A DNA stretch of 64,000 nt, taken from Mallotus nudiflorus. Its lineage: Eukaryota; Streptophyta; Magnoliopsida; Malpighiales; Euphorbiaceae. Location of the stretch: positions 248,001-312,000 of the forward strand of contig CANTUR010000344.1 in assembly GCA_947683625.1 (NCBI GenBank), given 5' to 3'. Positions 24,901 through 32,549 of this stretch are shown in pieces. The position numbers and the translations under genes are program-made. Positions within the stretch are counted from its first letter, which is position 1, and the number at the start of each line of letters is the position of its first letter. The notes below the pieces were generated by a model. The model did no database searches. It was not told where the DNA came from and worked only from the letters and a program-made list of their open reading frames with translations.

Positions 24901-27900
24901 GAAAAGACATGTATCTTATCTTATTAATTAACGATAATTTTCAAATTTGAAATCTAAAATTATCATCTGAAGCTGAATTTTAGTTTCGCTTTTGAAAAAT
25001 TTATGTGGGATTAATATATTTTACTTGCATAATAATGACATACGATAGATGAAAACACCTTTACTTACAAAAGAAAAATAGGTATAAGATAAAATACCTT
25101 TTTCCTACAAAGCTTAGCAATAAGGCTAAAAGTGGTTGTATACAAAGCAGTGGCAAATAGAGAGAAAGAAAAAGAAATAAGTCCTTTAATAAGTCAAAAT
25201 AAGGTCTTTTGACTTCTTTGGGCGAGGGACATATGATAAATATGGAAAATTCAATTCCTATAAATAAGGGTCAAAGTCCAAGTCAAAGGTTAAGTCAGTA
25301 TAGTACATACCCTACTTATTGTTTGAAACCTTCCATAGATAAGATGAAGTGCAACGTGAAGACTTGTGGAGTGCGAAAGTCGCTCACTTTCTCCATTAAC
25401 TCGACTAACAAACTGGTTCCTATTTTTACTCTCACATGTCAACATTACTCCCACTACCTCCGAGAATCACTCTACAGATGGTAACTACTTAGCTTATATA
25501 GAGGATCCTAATTCAATAAGGTAACTAATCCAACTCAATCTATTCAATTACTAATTTAAGCATCGGAGTGGAATTATCTAGATCCCACTTGACTTTTCTT
25601 CTTTTGCAAATCAACCAATCACAATCAAGGATTCCCAAAGAAATAGGAGCTTAATGAGACCCCTTTTATCAGTAATTATCCCAAATTTTTATCTACACAA
25701 AATATATTGTAGCTTATAATTAGATATACAATAAATAAGTCAAGTATTTTATATTTAGAAAATATTAGGTGTTGGGATTCGCACTATCAACAGTGACATC
25801 GCAAGTCTTTATTTTTACTAGAATGCCTTTATACATTTTTTATAATTATATTATTAAAAAATTATAAGTTTTAAGTATTTAAATTTTTATATAATAGATT
25901 TTTCAATGTACAATCTAAATTTTAAATTAAAAAAAAAAAAGAAATTTTAAAAAAATATATATTTATTAACATTGGAGATGGATTTAGAATTGTCCCTAAA
26001 ATGTTTTTTTATCATATAGGATATGCAAGATTACGGGTTGCCATACTTATCACTTTCCTTTATATTTAGTTAATAAAAATAGAAAATTTATTTTTGTATT
26101 TTATATTTAATCATTGGATTTATTGTAGTTTCTATAAAATTTTTCTTTTTATTAAAGAAAGGAAAAGAAAAAATGCGTCACCTGTGTTGAAAGAAGTAAA
26201 ATGACCAGCGTTGGGACTCCAATTTGTTTGCACTTAAGTAACTGCAAACAATCAAATCAAAATCACATAAGCCTCACCAAATTAAGAAGATTCTCGAATA
26301 ACAGTGTGATTGTATGTTTTTCTTTAACTAGAGAAGAAACAAACTTCTAATCCTTAATTTTTACATATTTTAAAGAGGAATATTGTTTTGTATAGCAGGT
26401 AGCGATACCACCTTACAATAGAGAGTTATAATATTATTAGTTCATTCAATTTTCGACAGTGTGATAGTGTTTTAAATATATCAAACAGTTGAAATAATTT
26501 ACATATAATATCAATATTGCGGGGTTGCCTCTTAAAATTGTAATAGGCTAAAACAAAATTCACATAGATAGCCAAAATGTTGATCTAATTGTTTCATTAT
26601 TCATTATTTGTTTTCTACACGTTTATAACATCTTCAAACCAACCAAATTTTAGCATAAACAATTTGGTTGTCGTTTTTTCCCAAATAGATTCTTAATTTT
26701 TTTTATATAATATTCTTAAAGTTTTATCATGTAAACAATTTGGTCCAATAAACAAATATTTAATAAATTTACTTAGTAAATTTGTAATATAAACATAAAC
26801 ATGCAATAAAAATTGATTATTTGGGTAAAAAAAAAAATGTTGAGTTGAATAATTTTTTAAAAGGTTGCCGATTAGCTTCATGTATGGGCGGAAAAAGATA
26901 AATTTCTTTTTGAAAGTTACAATTTTGCTCCCGCTTGCCTTATAATACAGAAAAATTATACAGTAGTTCAAGGATACTAATTCTAATTGGACAACTGATT
27001 AAAATGATAAAATGAAAAAGTTAAAAAGTAAATAAATAAATCCGTTATGTCATAATTTAATAAAACATATCATATAATTCATTTATTAGTTAAAATATAT
27101 TTTTGGTCACAAAAGTAATTGTTATAAAAAAAATTATATAAGTGACAATAATTTTATAATATTTCACAATATTTAATTTATTAATTTATCACTAAATAAT
27201 ATATGAAAATATATTAAATTGTCATAAACATATTAAAATTTTATGATAATTTGTCACAATAATATCATTAATTATTATTATAAAATTAATAGTAGAACTT
27301 TTTTGTGACAATATTTTTAAATGTAATAAAAAAATATTTTTGTGAAAATTTTAACTTGTCATGTAAAAGACATATTATTTAATATTGTCACTAAAATTTT
27401 CAATTTATAAGTGATAAATTTTAACCATTATAAATATAATAGATTTTTTTTTTTTGGTTACAAATTAAAGTTGTAACGGATAAATTTTAATATTTGTGTC
27501 AATTTAATATGATATTGCCATAAAATATATTCTTTTGTCACTTTTAATTTCTTGTTATTGAATCCCACATTGTTAGTAAGTAAACAAGTGGTTCCAACTT
27601 TTCTCTATAAATTGTTCCAGCTAAAAAAATTATCATGTTGTTATTGTTATGATAACTATTAAATTAAAAGTTTTTCAAATAGTAAAAGTTAAAATATTAT
27701 ATAAATATTATATGAAAATTGAAAGTAGTTAAAATTTAAATGATGTTGGTGATGATAAAATTAAATATAAGAATAAGGTGCTTGTTAATTTATGATGCTA
27801 ATACATGATTTTTAATTTGTGACAATAAAATATTATCACTATTAGTATCCTTAGTGACATATAAAATTGTCACTAATATAATCTTGACTAGTTGGTTTAA

Positions 27901-30900
27901 TTAATGTGACAATTAATAATGTCATTATTTGTAATTTTTGGAACAATAAATAATATTATCATGAAAAGTAGTATTGTCTTTGTAGCAATATAATTTTTAT
28001 GTAACAATTATAATTTTAATTGTTAAAATATATGTTGTCACAAACAATATTTTTTTTGACATTTAATTTATTGTCATAAAAAATGTAATTAGTAACAATT
28101 TTTAATTGACACATTTTATAATATACATTTTTTAACGAGATATTACGTGATAACTCTGTGACAATTTTTTTATTGTCACAATTAATATATTGTGACAACT
28201 TTATAATATTTGTGACAATGTTAATTATAATAAATGGGCCATTTTGTTGTAATATTTATTATTTTTATAAATTTTAAATTAAGAAAAAAATATTTTAATA
28301 AAATATCACTATTAGCGCCACACAAGCAATTATCAAACTTTGATCCTTTTTGAAAAATCATACCGGTCAGGTTCAAAAAAAAAAAAAGGACTTCTTACCT
28401 GTGGATATCCACGTGAATAGAGAGCAAGTCCGGTAAGAGACACAAAAGGGGCAGAAGCCAGGGGATTTAAAGCAGCGTGTTTGCCCCTGTACATGGCCGA
28501 GCAAAAGCTTCAAAATTAAAGGTTTTGCTTGCATTAAATTGTGTATAAAAAAATAAATTTAATTTGATTCCCTGAAATAATATTCCCTGAAGTTTAAGTA
28601 AACAAATATTTATTAAGAAACATTCCACCGTTAAACTACCACTAATTTAATTATAGCTATTAATATATTTTATAAATATTGGTATATAAAAATAATTAAT
28701 GGTTGTAATTAAATAAAAAATAAATCTAATAATTTTAATTTCATTTATATATATACAAACGTTTGTATCATATAAAGAGTTAATATTTTTATTAAGATAT
28801 GATAATGATAAAAAAAATTAATTACTTTTATAGTCAAATTTTCTATTTAAAAATATCATATTTGATACAATTCAATTCTTTCAACTGCCATACACTTGAA
28901 AATTATTGTAAGAATATGAATATATTATGATAATATTAATTTTATGATAAAAAAACATAACTATATCTTTATAGTTAAAATATGAGCCGTTAGATTAATT
29001 TTTAGTGAGGTATCAATAATATATTATAAATTTAATATATTTGAGAAAATTTGGACTTAAGGGGAGCCACTCCCAAAAGGAATGCATAACATTTTGAACA
29101 AATTAACTTATACCAAAAGGAATGATATAATTTTAAAGCCTTCATGTTAAAAGGAATGATATTTGAAAATTGAAAACAAATTAAATTAACTTTGAACTTT
29201 TTAAGATTAAAAGTCATCTAACGAAATTTGCAAAGCTACATAAAAAATAAAAATAAAAATAATAAAAAAATCTAGCCATTCATCATCAGAAACCAAATTC
29301 ATTAGTTTAACCGTCTATTATCTCCAAGATCACTAGTGATTCTTAATTTCTTTTTTAGTAAAATACACATCTCTTGTTGAACAGTTTGTTAGTTTTTTTT
29401 TTATTTGGATCTTTATTTATGAATTTCTTAACACTTTTTATAAAATTTAATAAAGAAAAACTATTAGTTATATCCTTAACTTTAAATCAATTATCAATTA
29501 ATTCATATTTTAAAAGTAATTTCAATTTTTTCCTTCAACTTTACAAATTGTATCAATTTTATTTGAATGATATGATTATATTTTTAAATCTCTAAAAAAT
29601 AAATTTGACACTTATTAAATTTTTTGTCCTCTTTTTCTTATAAAAATAAAAAAAAAATTCTAACTTTATCACTCTTAATATAAATTTTAAAATTAAATTC
29701 TAAATATTTTTATAATTTTTTTTAACTTTTTCGCTAAAAAAATTAAATTCTAACTATATTAAAATTTGCTTCCAACTGTATTATTTAAAAAAATTTCTTT
29801 GTCCAAAACATTTAAAAATTTTTCTAGTAGGGGATCAAACAAAAAAGTATAAAATAAAAATAAGAAGAATTTTAAGACACTAAAAATATTAGTTATGAAT
29901 ATAAAAAATATTTTATTTTTCTAAAAAATTAAAAATATATCATTATTTATAGTAATAGTTAAAAGTGCGTATTTAATATTTTTATTTTTATTTTTATTTT
30001 TATTAGTCTATATAATAAATTGATTTATAAGTTATATTTTTTTATTTTTTATTATTTTTATTGATACATAAAATGTTAAAAATTTATGTAAAAATTTAAA
30101 AATTAATTTCTAAATTATTTTATAAGTGGTAAGATTAAAAATTGAATATATTCAAAAATTATCAAATTTATTTTATAGGGATCTAAAAGTAATTTCTAAA
30201 AATACAAATAGAACTATAAAATAAAATAAGATAAAATTGACATAATTCATAAAGTTGAAGCAACAAATTGAAATGATTTTCAAAATAAGATTTAATTGAT
30301 AATTGGTCCAAAATTTAGGATAGAACATATCATTATCTCTTTTAATAATTATTCGTGATGGATTTAAAATAATTGTTTGTATGTTTATTATTTGTTAATA
30401 TTTTGCAATAGAATTTATTTAATTATCAGAAAGTCAATTTATGACTACTTAAAGTCATTAAAAGAAGCATATCAATTATCAATTTGTAAATCAAAAGAGT
30501 TCAATCAATGAAATTAAATAATAGCAATAAAGTCAGTGATTGAAATCAAGTGATAACTCATCTTCAAGAGCATCTTAAGATATATGATTTGATTTCTACT
30601 GTTGTCAATTTAAAAGGGGTGGGGGAAAGTTGTTTCGTATTGTACAGTCTATTAAAATTTAGATAATATGACATTTTATTAATTAAAAAAATAATAACTA
30701 TAAAAAACTTTATGATTAAAGCAAGTTCTTCTTTTTGTATTTCTTGATCATATTATTATTTATATTATATTTTGATAAAAAAAAGTTCCTTTATAATTGG
30801 TGAATTGCTTTTTCTATATAACTCTTTTTTTTTTTTTTTTAAACTAAGTAGTGGAAAATATGACCATCTATAGTGCCAAAAGTACCTTAAAGAAAGCTTT

Positions 30901-32284
30901 TTCCACTTATTTACTCAACCTGATCTGCTTCTATGCAACTCACTTGTCACAATTACTCTATAAAACTCTCATAAATTCTTTAAAAAAAATGTTGCCAATT
31001 TCTGCAGCATTAATATTATATATATATATACCTTGCAAAAAGCTTTCTTGCACCAGAGAAACCACCAATCATTTGGAAGAAGGACGCGACAATGCTTGCT
31101 CCTTGTACACGTCTTACAGATAGTTTAAACCGCTAATGTGCGCAAAGCCACCCACGACAAATTTTATATATATATATATATATATATAATGTGAGTTCAT
31201 AAAGCATTTATAAATCTAGCAAAAACGTATATAAAGCTCAAACGTGGACTATGTAATTAACCTCACGATGATCGAGTGTGGGACTACAATTAGTGTTAGC
31301 TGATACAGCAATGGAAATGGCAGGGATAATGAAAGCTTGAGATCTCTTCATCATCACAGGAAGTTCAGAGCCAAACTCAGTTTGTAAAATTGTGGTAATT
31401 GCCGTTACAAAGAGTGAACTCTGGATCGCTTCAGCCTTTTCCAACTGATTTTACAAAAATTAAAAGAAAAAAGAAAACACCCAACTCTTCATATTATAAT
31501 TCATTTCACACAAGAAAGTAATATATATATATATGGACAGTAATTAAGTTTCTTACATTGCCACCTCTCATCACAGCAACAAGCGTAAAGGGTGTCACCA
31601 TTGTATTCCAGATTATCACTAGGGCATGCTGAATTGCCAATAAATAAAGCTCTGGACTACCTATGTATGTATATATATATACACACATACCATCCAAGAA
31701 CAAATTAATTGAAATTTTATAAAAAAAAAAAATTATATTAGTTACAACTGGCGTATTGAAAAATACAAGGTGCTATCTTTTCTTATAATAAATAAATATA
31801 TAACTCATTTTCAATAAATAAATATATAACTTTAGAATGAGAGAAAATTACTCCAAGGTGGACGTTCACGGCTGGTGATTGCCACATCGAGCTTCAACTT
31901 CAAATTCTGTTGACGGAGATCCCTAGCTAAATTTTGTTTTTGTTGTTCTTTCTTTTTCAGTTCTTGATCTTCCTTTTTTAGTTTTTGTTCTTCCACTGTC
32001 AGTTTTTTTTCTTCTGTCTTGCTTGGGTGCTTTTGAGATTTTTTTAGTTGTGTTGGTGGACTTGAAGATGAAGAAGGTACATGTGGCGATGAATATGAAG
32101 AGATTTTGAACGGGCAAGCAGAAGAGTAGTTAGGGTCGCTTATTATATGGCCATAGTGTTCACAGCAAAGAGAAGAGGGGAAATAATGGAGTAATGTTTG
32201 TGGGATTATTTGCTGTCGCTGGCATTGGCAACAATCACAAATTGCAGTAATGCAGATTTCATCGACTCTTCCTATAGTATCCAT
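995..32284 (-). CDS. Nucleobase-ascorbate transporter (NAT/NCS2, SLC23-like), 14 exons
   Basis: Membrane permease of the NAT/NCS2 family, whose plant members carry purines, uracil or related compounds with protons. Exons, 5' to 3' on the minus strand: 32284-31852, 31660-31557, 31444-31262, 31132-31032, 28486-28399, 26241-26182, 6402-6218, 5854-5758, 5328-5236, 4395-4337, 3202-3111, 2621-2544, 2427-2264, 1624-995. Every intron is GT-AG, phases agree, and the sum is 2,367 nt (788 aa). Each exon aligns to the canonical plant NAT: Q155-H156 in TM1, HWGAPIFD and FVASVE (Glu417) in TM8, and the NAT signature at 469-478. The core is about residues 145-606; family members are usually about 520-550 aa in total. 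Extra parts are a 144-residue N-terminus (Cys-rich, then coiled coil) and a charged C-terminal tail. An in-frame TGA three codons upstream supports the ATG at 32284. Intron 6 is 19.8 kb of nested transposons. Exon joins were inferred by eye and no transcript was available. Confidence 0.88.
2094..2180. repeat. (AAAT)n followed by (AT)n microsatellite in NAT intron 13
   Basis: AAAT units run from about 2094 to 2127 and pass directly into pure AT dinucleotides up to about 2180. The tract ends some 80 bp from the donor of exon 13 (2264), so it lies in the intron and not in coding sequence. Confidence 0.95.
3111..3202 (-). CDS. NAT exon 11: divergent NAT signature motif
   Basis: This exon encodes TM10 and the family signature. 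The family consensus is [QEP]-N-x-G-x4-T-[RKG]. The sequence here reads E469-H470-T-G472-F-V-G-L-T477-E478. Gly and Thr are kept, but the Asn that helps bind substrate is His, and the final basic/Gly position is Glu. The preceding exon ends in phase 2 (GT), so Val468 is split by the intron. Acceptor TTACAG and donor GTGAAA are regular. The substitution lies in an otherwise intact frame, so it looks like divergence and not decay. Confidence 0.82.
3808..3945. repeat. Local tandem duplication in NAT intron 10
   Basis: Two adjacent copies of a block of about 75 bp share the segment TACTAATATAAAATATA, followed by TTTAATATTT and AAGTGTTTAAGTT. It is non-coding and lies between exons 10 and 11. Confidence 0.7.
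3991..4291. repeat. Direct duplication of ~150 bp in NAT intron 10
   Basis: Copy 1 starts near 3991 and copy 2 near 4153. Both contain ACTGAATTG, AAATGAGATGATATGGTATA, AATCTTTTATTTTTTAAAAT and end in CTTGTTTCATATAT. The copies are side by side with a few substitutions and small indels. Confidence 0.85.
4817..4893. repeat. (AT)n microsatellite in NAT intron 9
   Basis: About 38 AT dinucleotides without interruption, inside the intron between exons 9 and 10. Confidence 0.95.
4971..5209 (+). other. Unrecognised coding-like open frame antisense in NAT intron 9
   Basis: An open plus-strand frame of about 80 codons runs to a TAA at 5207 and lies wholly inside NAT intron 9 (4396-5235). Unlike the surrounding AT-rich intron, it has mixed composition and a protein-like residue mix, including QQDNGGGFTAHI, VEQRRRP and NHWMIALDTDKD. 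It does not overlap a NAT exon, so it is not an exon shadow. I do not recognise the protein. The start is uncertain because the frame extends upstream into the (AT)n tract. It may be a captured gene fragment. Confidence 0.3.
6093..6128. repeat. (AT)n microsatellite in NAT intron 7
   Basis: About 18 uninterrupted AT units, 90 bp downstream of the exon 7 donor. Confidence 0.95.
7477..7928 (+). repeat. Gypsy 5' LTR
   Basis: Starts TGATAACATATGG and ends CCTTTTAACA. It matches the copy at 25234-25671 along its whole length with scattered substitutions and one small indel near the end. The open frame at 7486-7746 is LTR sequence, not a gene. Confidence 0.9.
7930..7943 (+). other. Gypsy primer-binding site candidate
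   Basis: TGGTGCGGTGAGTG lies one base after the 5' LTR, in the right place and with the usual TGG start. I cannot name the matching tRNA with certainty. Confidence 0.5.
7985..8145 (+). pseudogene. Gypsy gag N-terminal fragment, cut by the Copia insertion
   Basis: An open frame starts at ATG 7985 about 40 nt after the primer-binding site. It is hydrophilic and Asn/Pro/Thr-rich, as in many gag leaders. It is broken at 8146 by the first base of the Copia 5' LTR; the rest of gag resumes after 17987. Confidence 0.5.
8146..9212 (+). repeat. Copia copy 1 5' LTR
   Basis: Matches 16885-17987 throughout; small indels explain the 36-bp difference in length. It contains a cluster of short palindromes around GCTCATGAGC and CTCACGATCATG (8360-8600). 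Confidence 0.9.
9215..9226 (+). other. Copia copy 1 primer-binding site
   Basis: TGGTATCAGAGC, the standard complement of the initiator Met-tRNA 3' end, lies two bases after the 5' LTR. Confidence 0.95.
9290..10868 (+). pseudogene. Copia copy 1 gag
   Basis: Gag of the UBN2 type. It starts near RPFFDGNDHPH, followed by MELYLDSDPIKLWDVI (about 9340). The middle block at 9585-9803 is open. A run of GAT codons gives a poly-Asp tract (about 9947-9978). A good CCHC knuckle (C-x2-C-x4-H-x4-C) lies at 10731-10772 in the open frame 10611-10868. Several stops and frameshifts break the gene. Confidence 0.75.
10915..13187 (+). pseudogene. Copia copy 1 protease, integrase and reverse transcriptase
   Basis: The protease active site SYIDSGCSRH is at about 10919. 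The pre-integrase block at 11084-11362 ends in WHRRLGHENF. In the integrase, HMDFFGPIRVASLG carries the first Asp and IKSDHGTKFEN the second, while the first Cys of the zinc pair is Tyr (YDACQ). In RT, 12591-12869 keeps YNQEEGIDYDETF and SAFLNGFIIEEVYVEQP, but the catalytic YVDD box reads YVDF (about 13018). Frame breaks occur near 11362, 11735 and 12867. Not functional. Confidence 0.8.
13188..13637 (+). pseudogene. Copia copy 1 RNase H, joined to RT by a deletion
   Basis: Starts abruptly at GSLLDRKST (about 13189), directly after the RT block that ends in TKHTL. Copy 2 has about 350 bp between these points. Then follow LSTTKAEYVVAS (about 13290), LKDYGIELGYIPI and the end IFTKPLCEERLNLIKHELGM (about 13555-13612). 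It has several stops. Confidence 0.75.
13840..14163. mobile_element. Foldback MITE inside Copia copy 1
   Basis: 324 bp made almost entirely of two inverted arms (about 13840-13985 and 14020-14163), starting GGTTATTTGCATAAAA and ending with its complement. The arms pair along nearly their full length with few mismatches and a spacer of about 35 bp. Copy 2 has nothing similar at this place. The flanks are T-rich (ATTTTTTAG and TTTTTTTTT), so a 9-bp duplication is possible but not clean. There is no open frame. Confidence 0.85.
15220..16100 (+). pseudogene. Extra sense ORF of Copia copy 1 (plant transposon protein-like)
   Basis: Lies between RNase H and the 3' LTR, same strand as pol. Recognisable blocks are MRFKLGGRDRFLT (about 15238), ARGFSNEAISFNDLFLIH (about 15480), WRLWLVSDSVSG, and a C-terminal part with VDTRLG and a CTC-coded poly-Leu run in the visible frame. 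The same blocks occur in copy 2 at 47740-49235. The pattern resembles the putative plant transposon protein domain found in SIRE-type elements; this is from memory of the family and needs a profile search. The N-terminal part present in copy 2 is lost here. Confidence 0.5.
16867..16884 (+). other. Copia copy 1 polypurine tract
   Basis: AAGAAAAAATGGGGAGAT directly precedes the 3' LTR start TGTTGACC. Confidence 0.85.
16885..17987 (+). repeat. Copia copy 1 3' LTR
   Basis: Paired with 8146-9212. It starts TGTTGACCATTTATATG and ends GGCACTTTCA. Confidence 0.9.
17990..19430 (+). pseudogene. Gypsy gag remainder, decayed
   Basis: Fragments in shifting frames match plant Gypsy gag: a capsid start at about 18330-18480 (ESYKGTSNPKSHLVKF), and the conserved FHKDVGHDTKDYKHLREEIE block near 18995-19060, which stands where this lineage has its zinc-knuckle-like segment. 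Stops and frameshifts occur throughout. Confidence 0.65.
19431..20400 (+). pseudogene. Gypsy protease remnant joined to an extra partial RT copy
   Basis: VDTVNLL (about 19437) stands where the protease active site (D-[ST]-G) is expected, with the Gly lost. From about 19810 the sequence jumps to the second half of RT (NMIIKSLKVEDH, LNPEK, then AYVVAISTTRLVLYFQ near 20270). The same RT half appears again at about 21150-21830, so this is an internal duplication. The first RT half is missing at this point. Confidence 0.6.
20405..21960 (+). pseudogene. Gypsy reverse transcriptase, second and fuller copy
   Basis: Opens with a second gag/protease-junction-like block (NKLQLITPIMFTSEDGNK, about 20430-20490), similar to the one at 19300. 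RT landmarks follow: HRLNIDPQATPV, LKNAEATYQRLVN (about 21078), the catalytic box as YMDGMII (about 21152; the normal second Asp is Gly), KLNPEK, and the connection to RNase H with FNIQYKPRKVLKAQ (about 21860). Multiple stops and frameshifts make it non-functional. Confidence 0.75.
21970..23215 (+). pseudogene. Gypsy RNase H and integrase remnants
   Basis: An RNase H start (WKPYINGAVCEKGVGVSI) at about 21978 keeps part of the family pattern. The integrase follows: CEKYQSFSTY in the zinc-binding area (about 22560), a decayed core, and a clear open block at 22795-23025 matching the family (WVEELYSVLQAYITIPRSAT, TYGIEVVI). Stops interrupt the core. Confidence 0.7.
23740..24680 (+). repeat. AAAGCTAAAAGTTGAAAGC-type degenerate repeats in the Gypsy 3' untranslated region
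   Basis: About 900 bp between integrase and 3' LTR is built from variants of GCTAAAAG, AGTTGAAAG and AGAGCTCTAAAAG in changing spacing. There is no open frame. Two longer subunits built on ATAAGCT(A/G)(C/T)AGAG..AAGAGCTCTA recur between 23930 and 24200. Tandem repeats in the 3' untranslated region are known for Tat/Ogre elements. Confidence 0.75.
25220..25230 (+). other. Gypsy polypurine tract
   Basis: GGGCGAGGGAC lies three bases before the 3' LTR, the expected place for plus-strand priming. Confidence 0.65.
25234..25671 (+). repeat. Gypsy 3' LTR
   Basis: Starts TGATAAATATGG and ends CCTTTTATCA, directly followed by the target duplication GTAAT. It is paired with 7477-7928. Confidence 0.9.
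25683..26181. other. Remaining part of NAT intron 6, no gene
   Basis: AT-rich intron sequence between the Mutator-type element and the exon 6 donor, with homopolymer A runs near 25929. No coding pattern. Confidence 0.5.
27095..28230. repeat. GTGACA/TGTCAC-rich block in NAT intron 5
   Basis: At least fifteen GTGAC or GTCAC pentamers occur in about 1.1 kb in both orientations, usually followed by AAT (for example near 27142, 27253, 27305, 27819, 27906, 28037, 28158, 28175, 28192, 28212). The sequence can form many small hairpins. There is no open frame of note. It is probably a decayed non-autonomous DNA transposon, but I found no clear terminal repeats. Confidence 0.45.
28487..31031. other. 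NAT intron 4, 2.5 kb, no gene seen
   Basis: Very AT-rich with many homopolymer runs. Short open frames on both strands lack protein-like composition. Apart from the exons at its borders I see nothing I can name. Confidence 0.5.
31852..32284 (-). CDS. NAT exon 1: Cys-rich N-terminus and coiled coil
   Basis: This exon encodes residues 1-144 plus one base. Cysteines cluster at 11, 16, 18, 19, 21, 40, 41 and 57. A Ser/Pro-rich linker follows (about 62-80), then a Lys/Glu/Gln-rich segment (about 82-135) with heptad-like spacing that should form a charged coiled coil. The exon ends at RERPPW, which matches the SPPPW that precedes TM1 in ordinary NATs, so only the last few residues belong to the family core. 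The donor is GTAATT after the first base of codon 145. I recognise no domain in the Cys-rich part. Ordinary plant NATs have about 40 residues here, so this extension is several times longer. Confidence 0.8.
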
Positions 32285-32333
32285 TTCTCGTCAGCCGCTC
32301 TGCTAATAGTTAGTAATGTCATTGGGAACAACT

Positions 32334-32340
32334 GTTTATA
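32334..32340 (-). promoter_or_regulatory. Possible TATA box of the NAT gene
   Basis: The minus strand reads TATAAAC about 50 nt before the ATG. In such AT-rich DNA this could be chance, and it would leave a very short 5' leader. Confidence 0.2.
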
Positions 32341-32549
32341 TCCTATAAAGTGAAGAGCTATACCAACTCATTATTGGTGGGTTTGAGCCACTATGTTTTT
32401 TTTTTTGGTCCCTGTTTGAGCCACTATTGATTTAGATTAAAAAAAAAAAGCAATTATTTTTTAGTATAATGGGAAATTATACTATCTATTTACTCATTTT
32501 CGCCAATATATTCTCACTTGTAATTTTGTATTAATTTAGCCTATTAACT

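Larger units (their letters stand above)
7477..25671 (+). mobile_element. Ty3/Gypsy LTR retrotransposon (Tat/Ogre-like), with nested Copia
   Basis: A complete element with two LTRs of about 440-450 bp, TG...CA ends and a perfect 5-bp target duplication GTAAT (7472-7476 and 25672-25676). About 9.8 kb of it is a later Copia insertion; the rest is about 8.35 kb. The domain order is gag, protease, reverse transcriptase, RNase H, integrase, as usual for Gypsy. Gag-protease style and a long repeat-rich 3' untranslated region suggest the Tat/Ogre branch. All reading frames contain many stops, so the element is dead. It is antisense within NAT intron 6. Confidence 0.88.
6625..25682. mobile_element. 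Mutator-type non-autonomous element, split by the Gypsy insertion
   Basis: The left end reads GGGATAATTACTATTA, continuing into GGTTTGACCATAATTA. The right part, 7435-7476 plus 25677-25682 after removing the Gypsy, reads as its inverted complement (TAATTATGGTCAAA up to GGTAATAGTAATTATCCC). Flanks are AATTTTTTA on the left (6616-6624) and AAATTTTTA on the right (25683-25691), a probable 9-10 bp target duplication typical of Mutator elements. Without the Gypsy the element is about 860 bp. No transposase frame is seen, so it must have moved with enzyme made elsewhere. Confidence 0.7.
6403..26181 (-). other. NAT intron 6, 19.8 kb, expanded by nested transposons
   Basis: The intron lies between exon 6 (ends CAG, donor GTGACG at 26181) and exon 7 (acceptor TTGCAG at 6403), in phase 0. 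The other 12 introns range from about 80 bp to 2.5 kb. More than 18 kb of this intron is inserted material: a Mutator-type element, a Gypsy element inside it, a Copia element inside the Gypsy, and a MITE inside the Copia. Both retrotransposons lie antisense to the NAT transcript. The exons on either side read continuously, so splicing across the intron is at least possible. Confidence 0.85.

Noticed and set aside
31557..31660. Alternative acceptor for NAT exon 2, four bases downstream (after GGTAG)
   Set aside because: It would shift the frame against the QHALVI motif; the acceptor at 31661 keeps the phase with exon 1.
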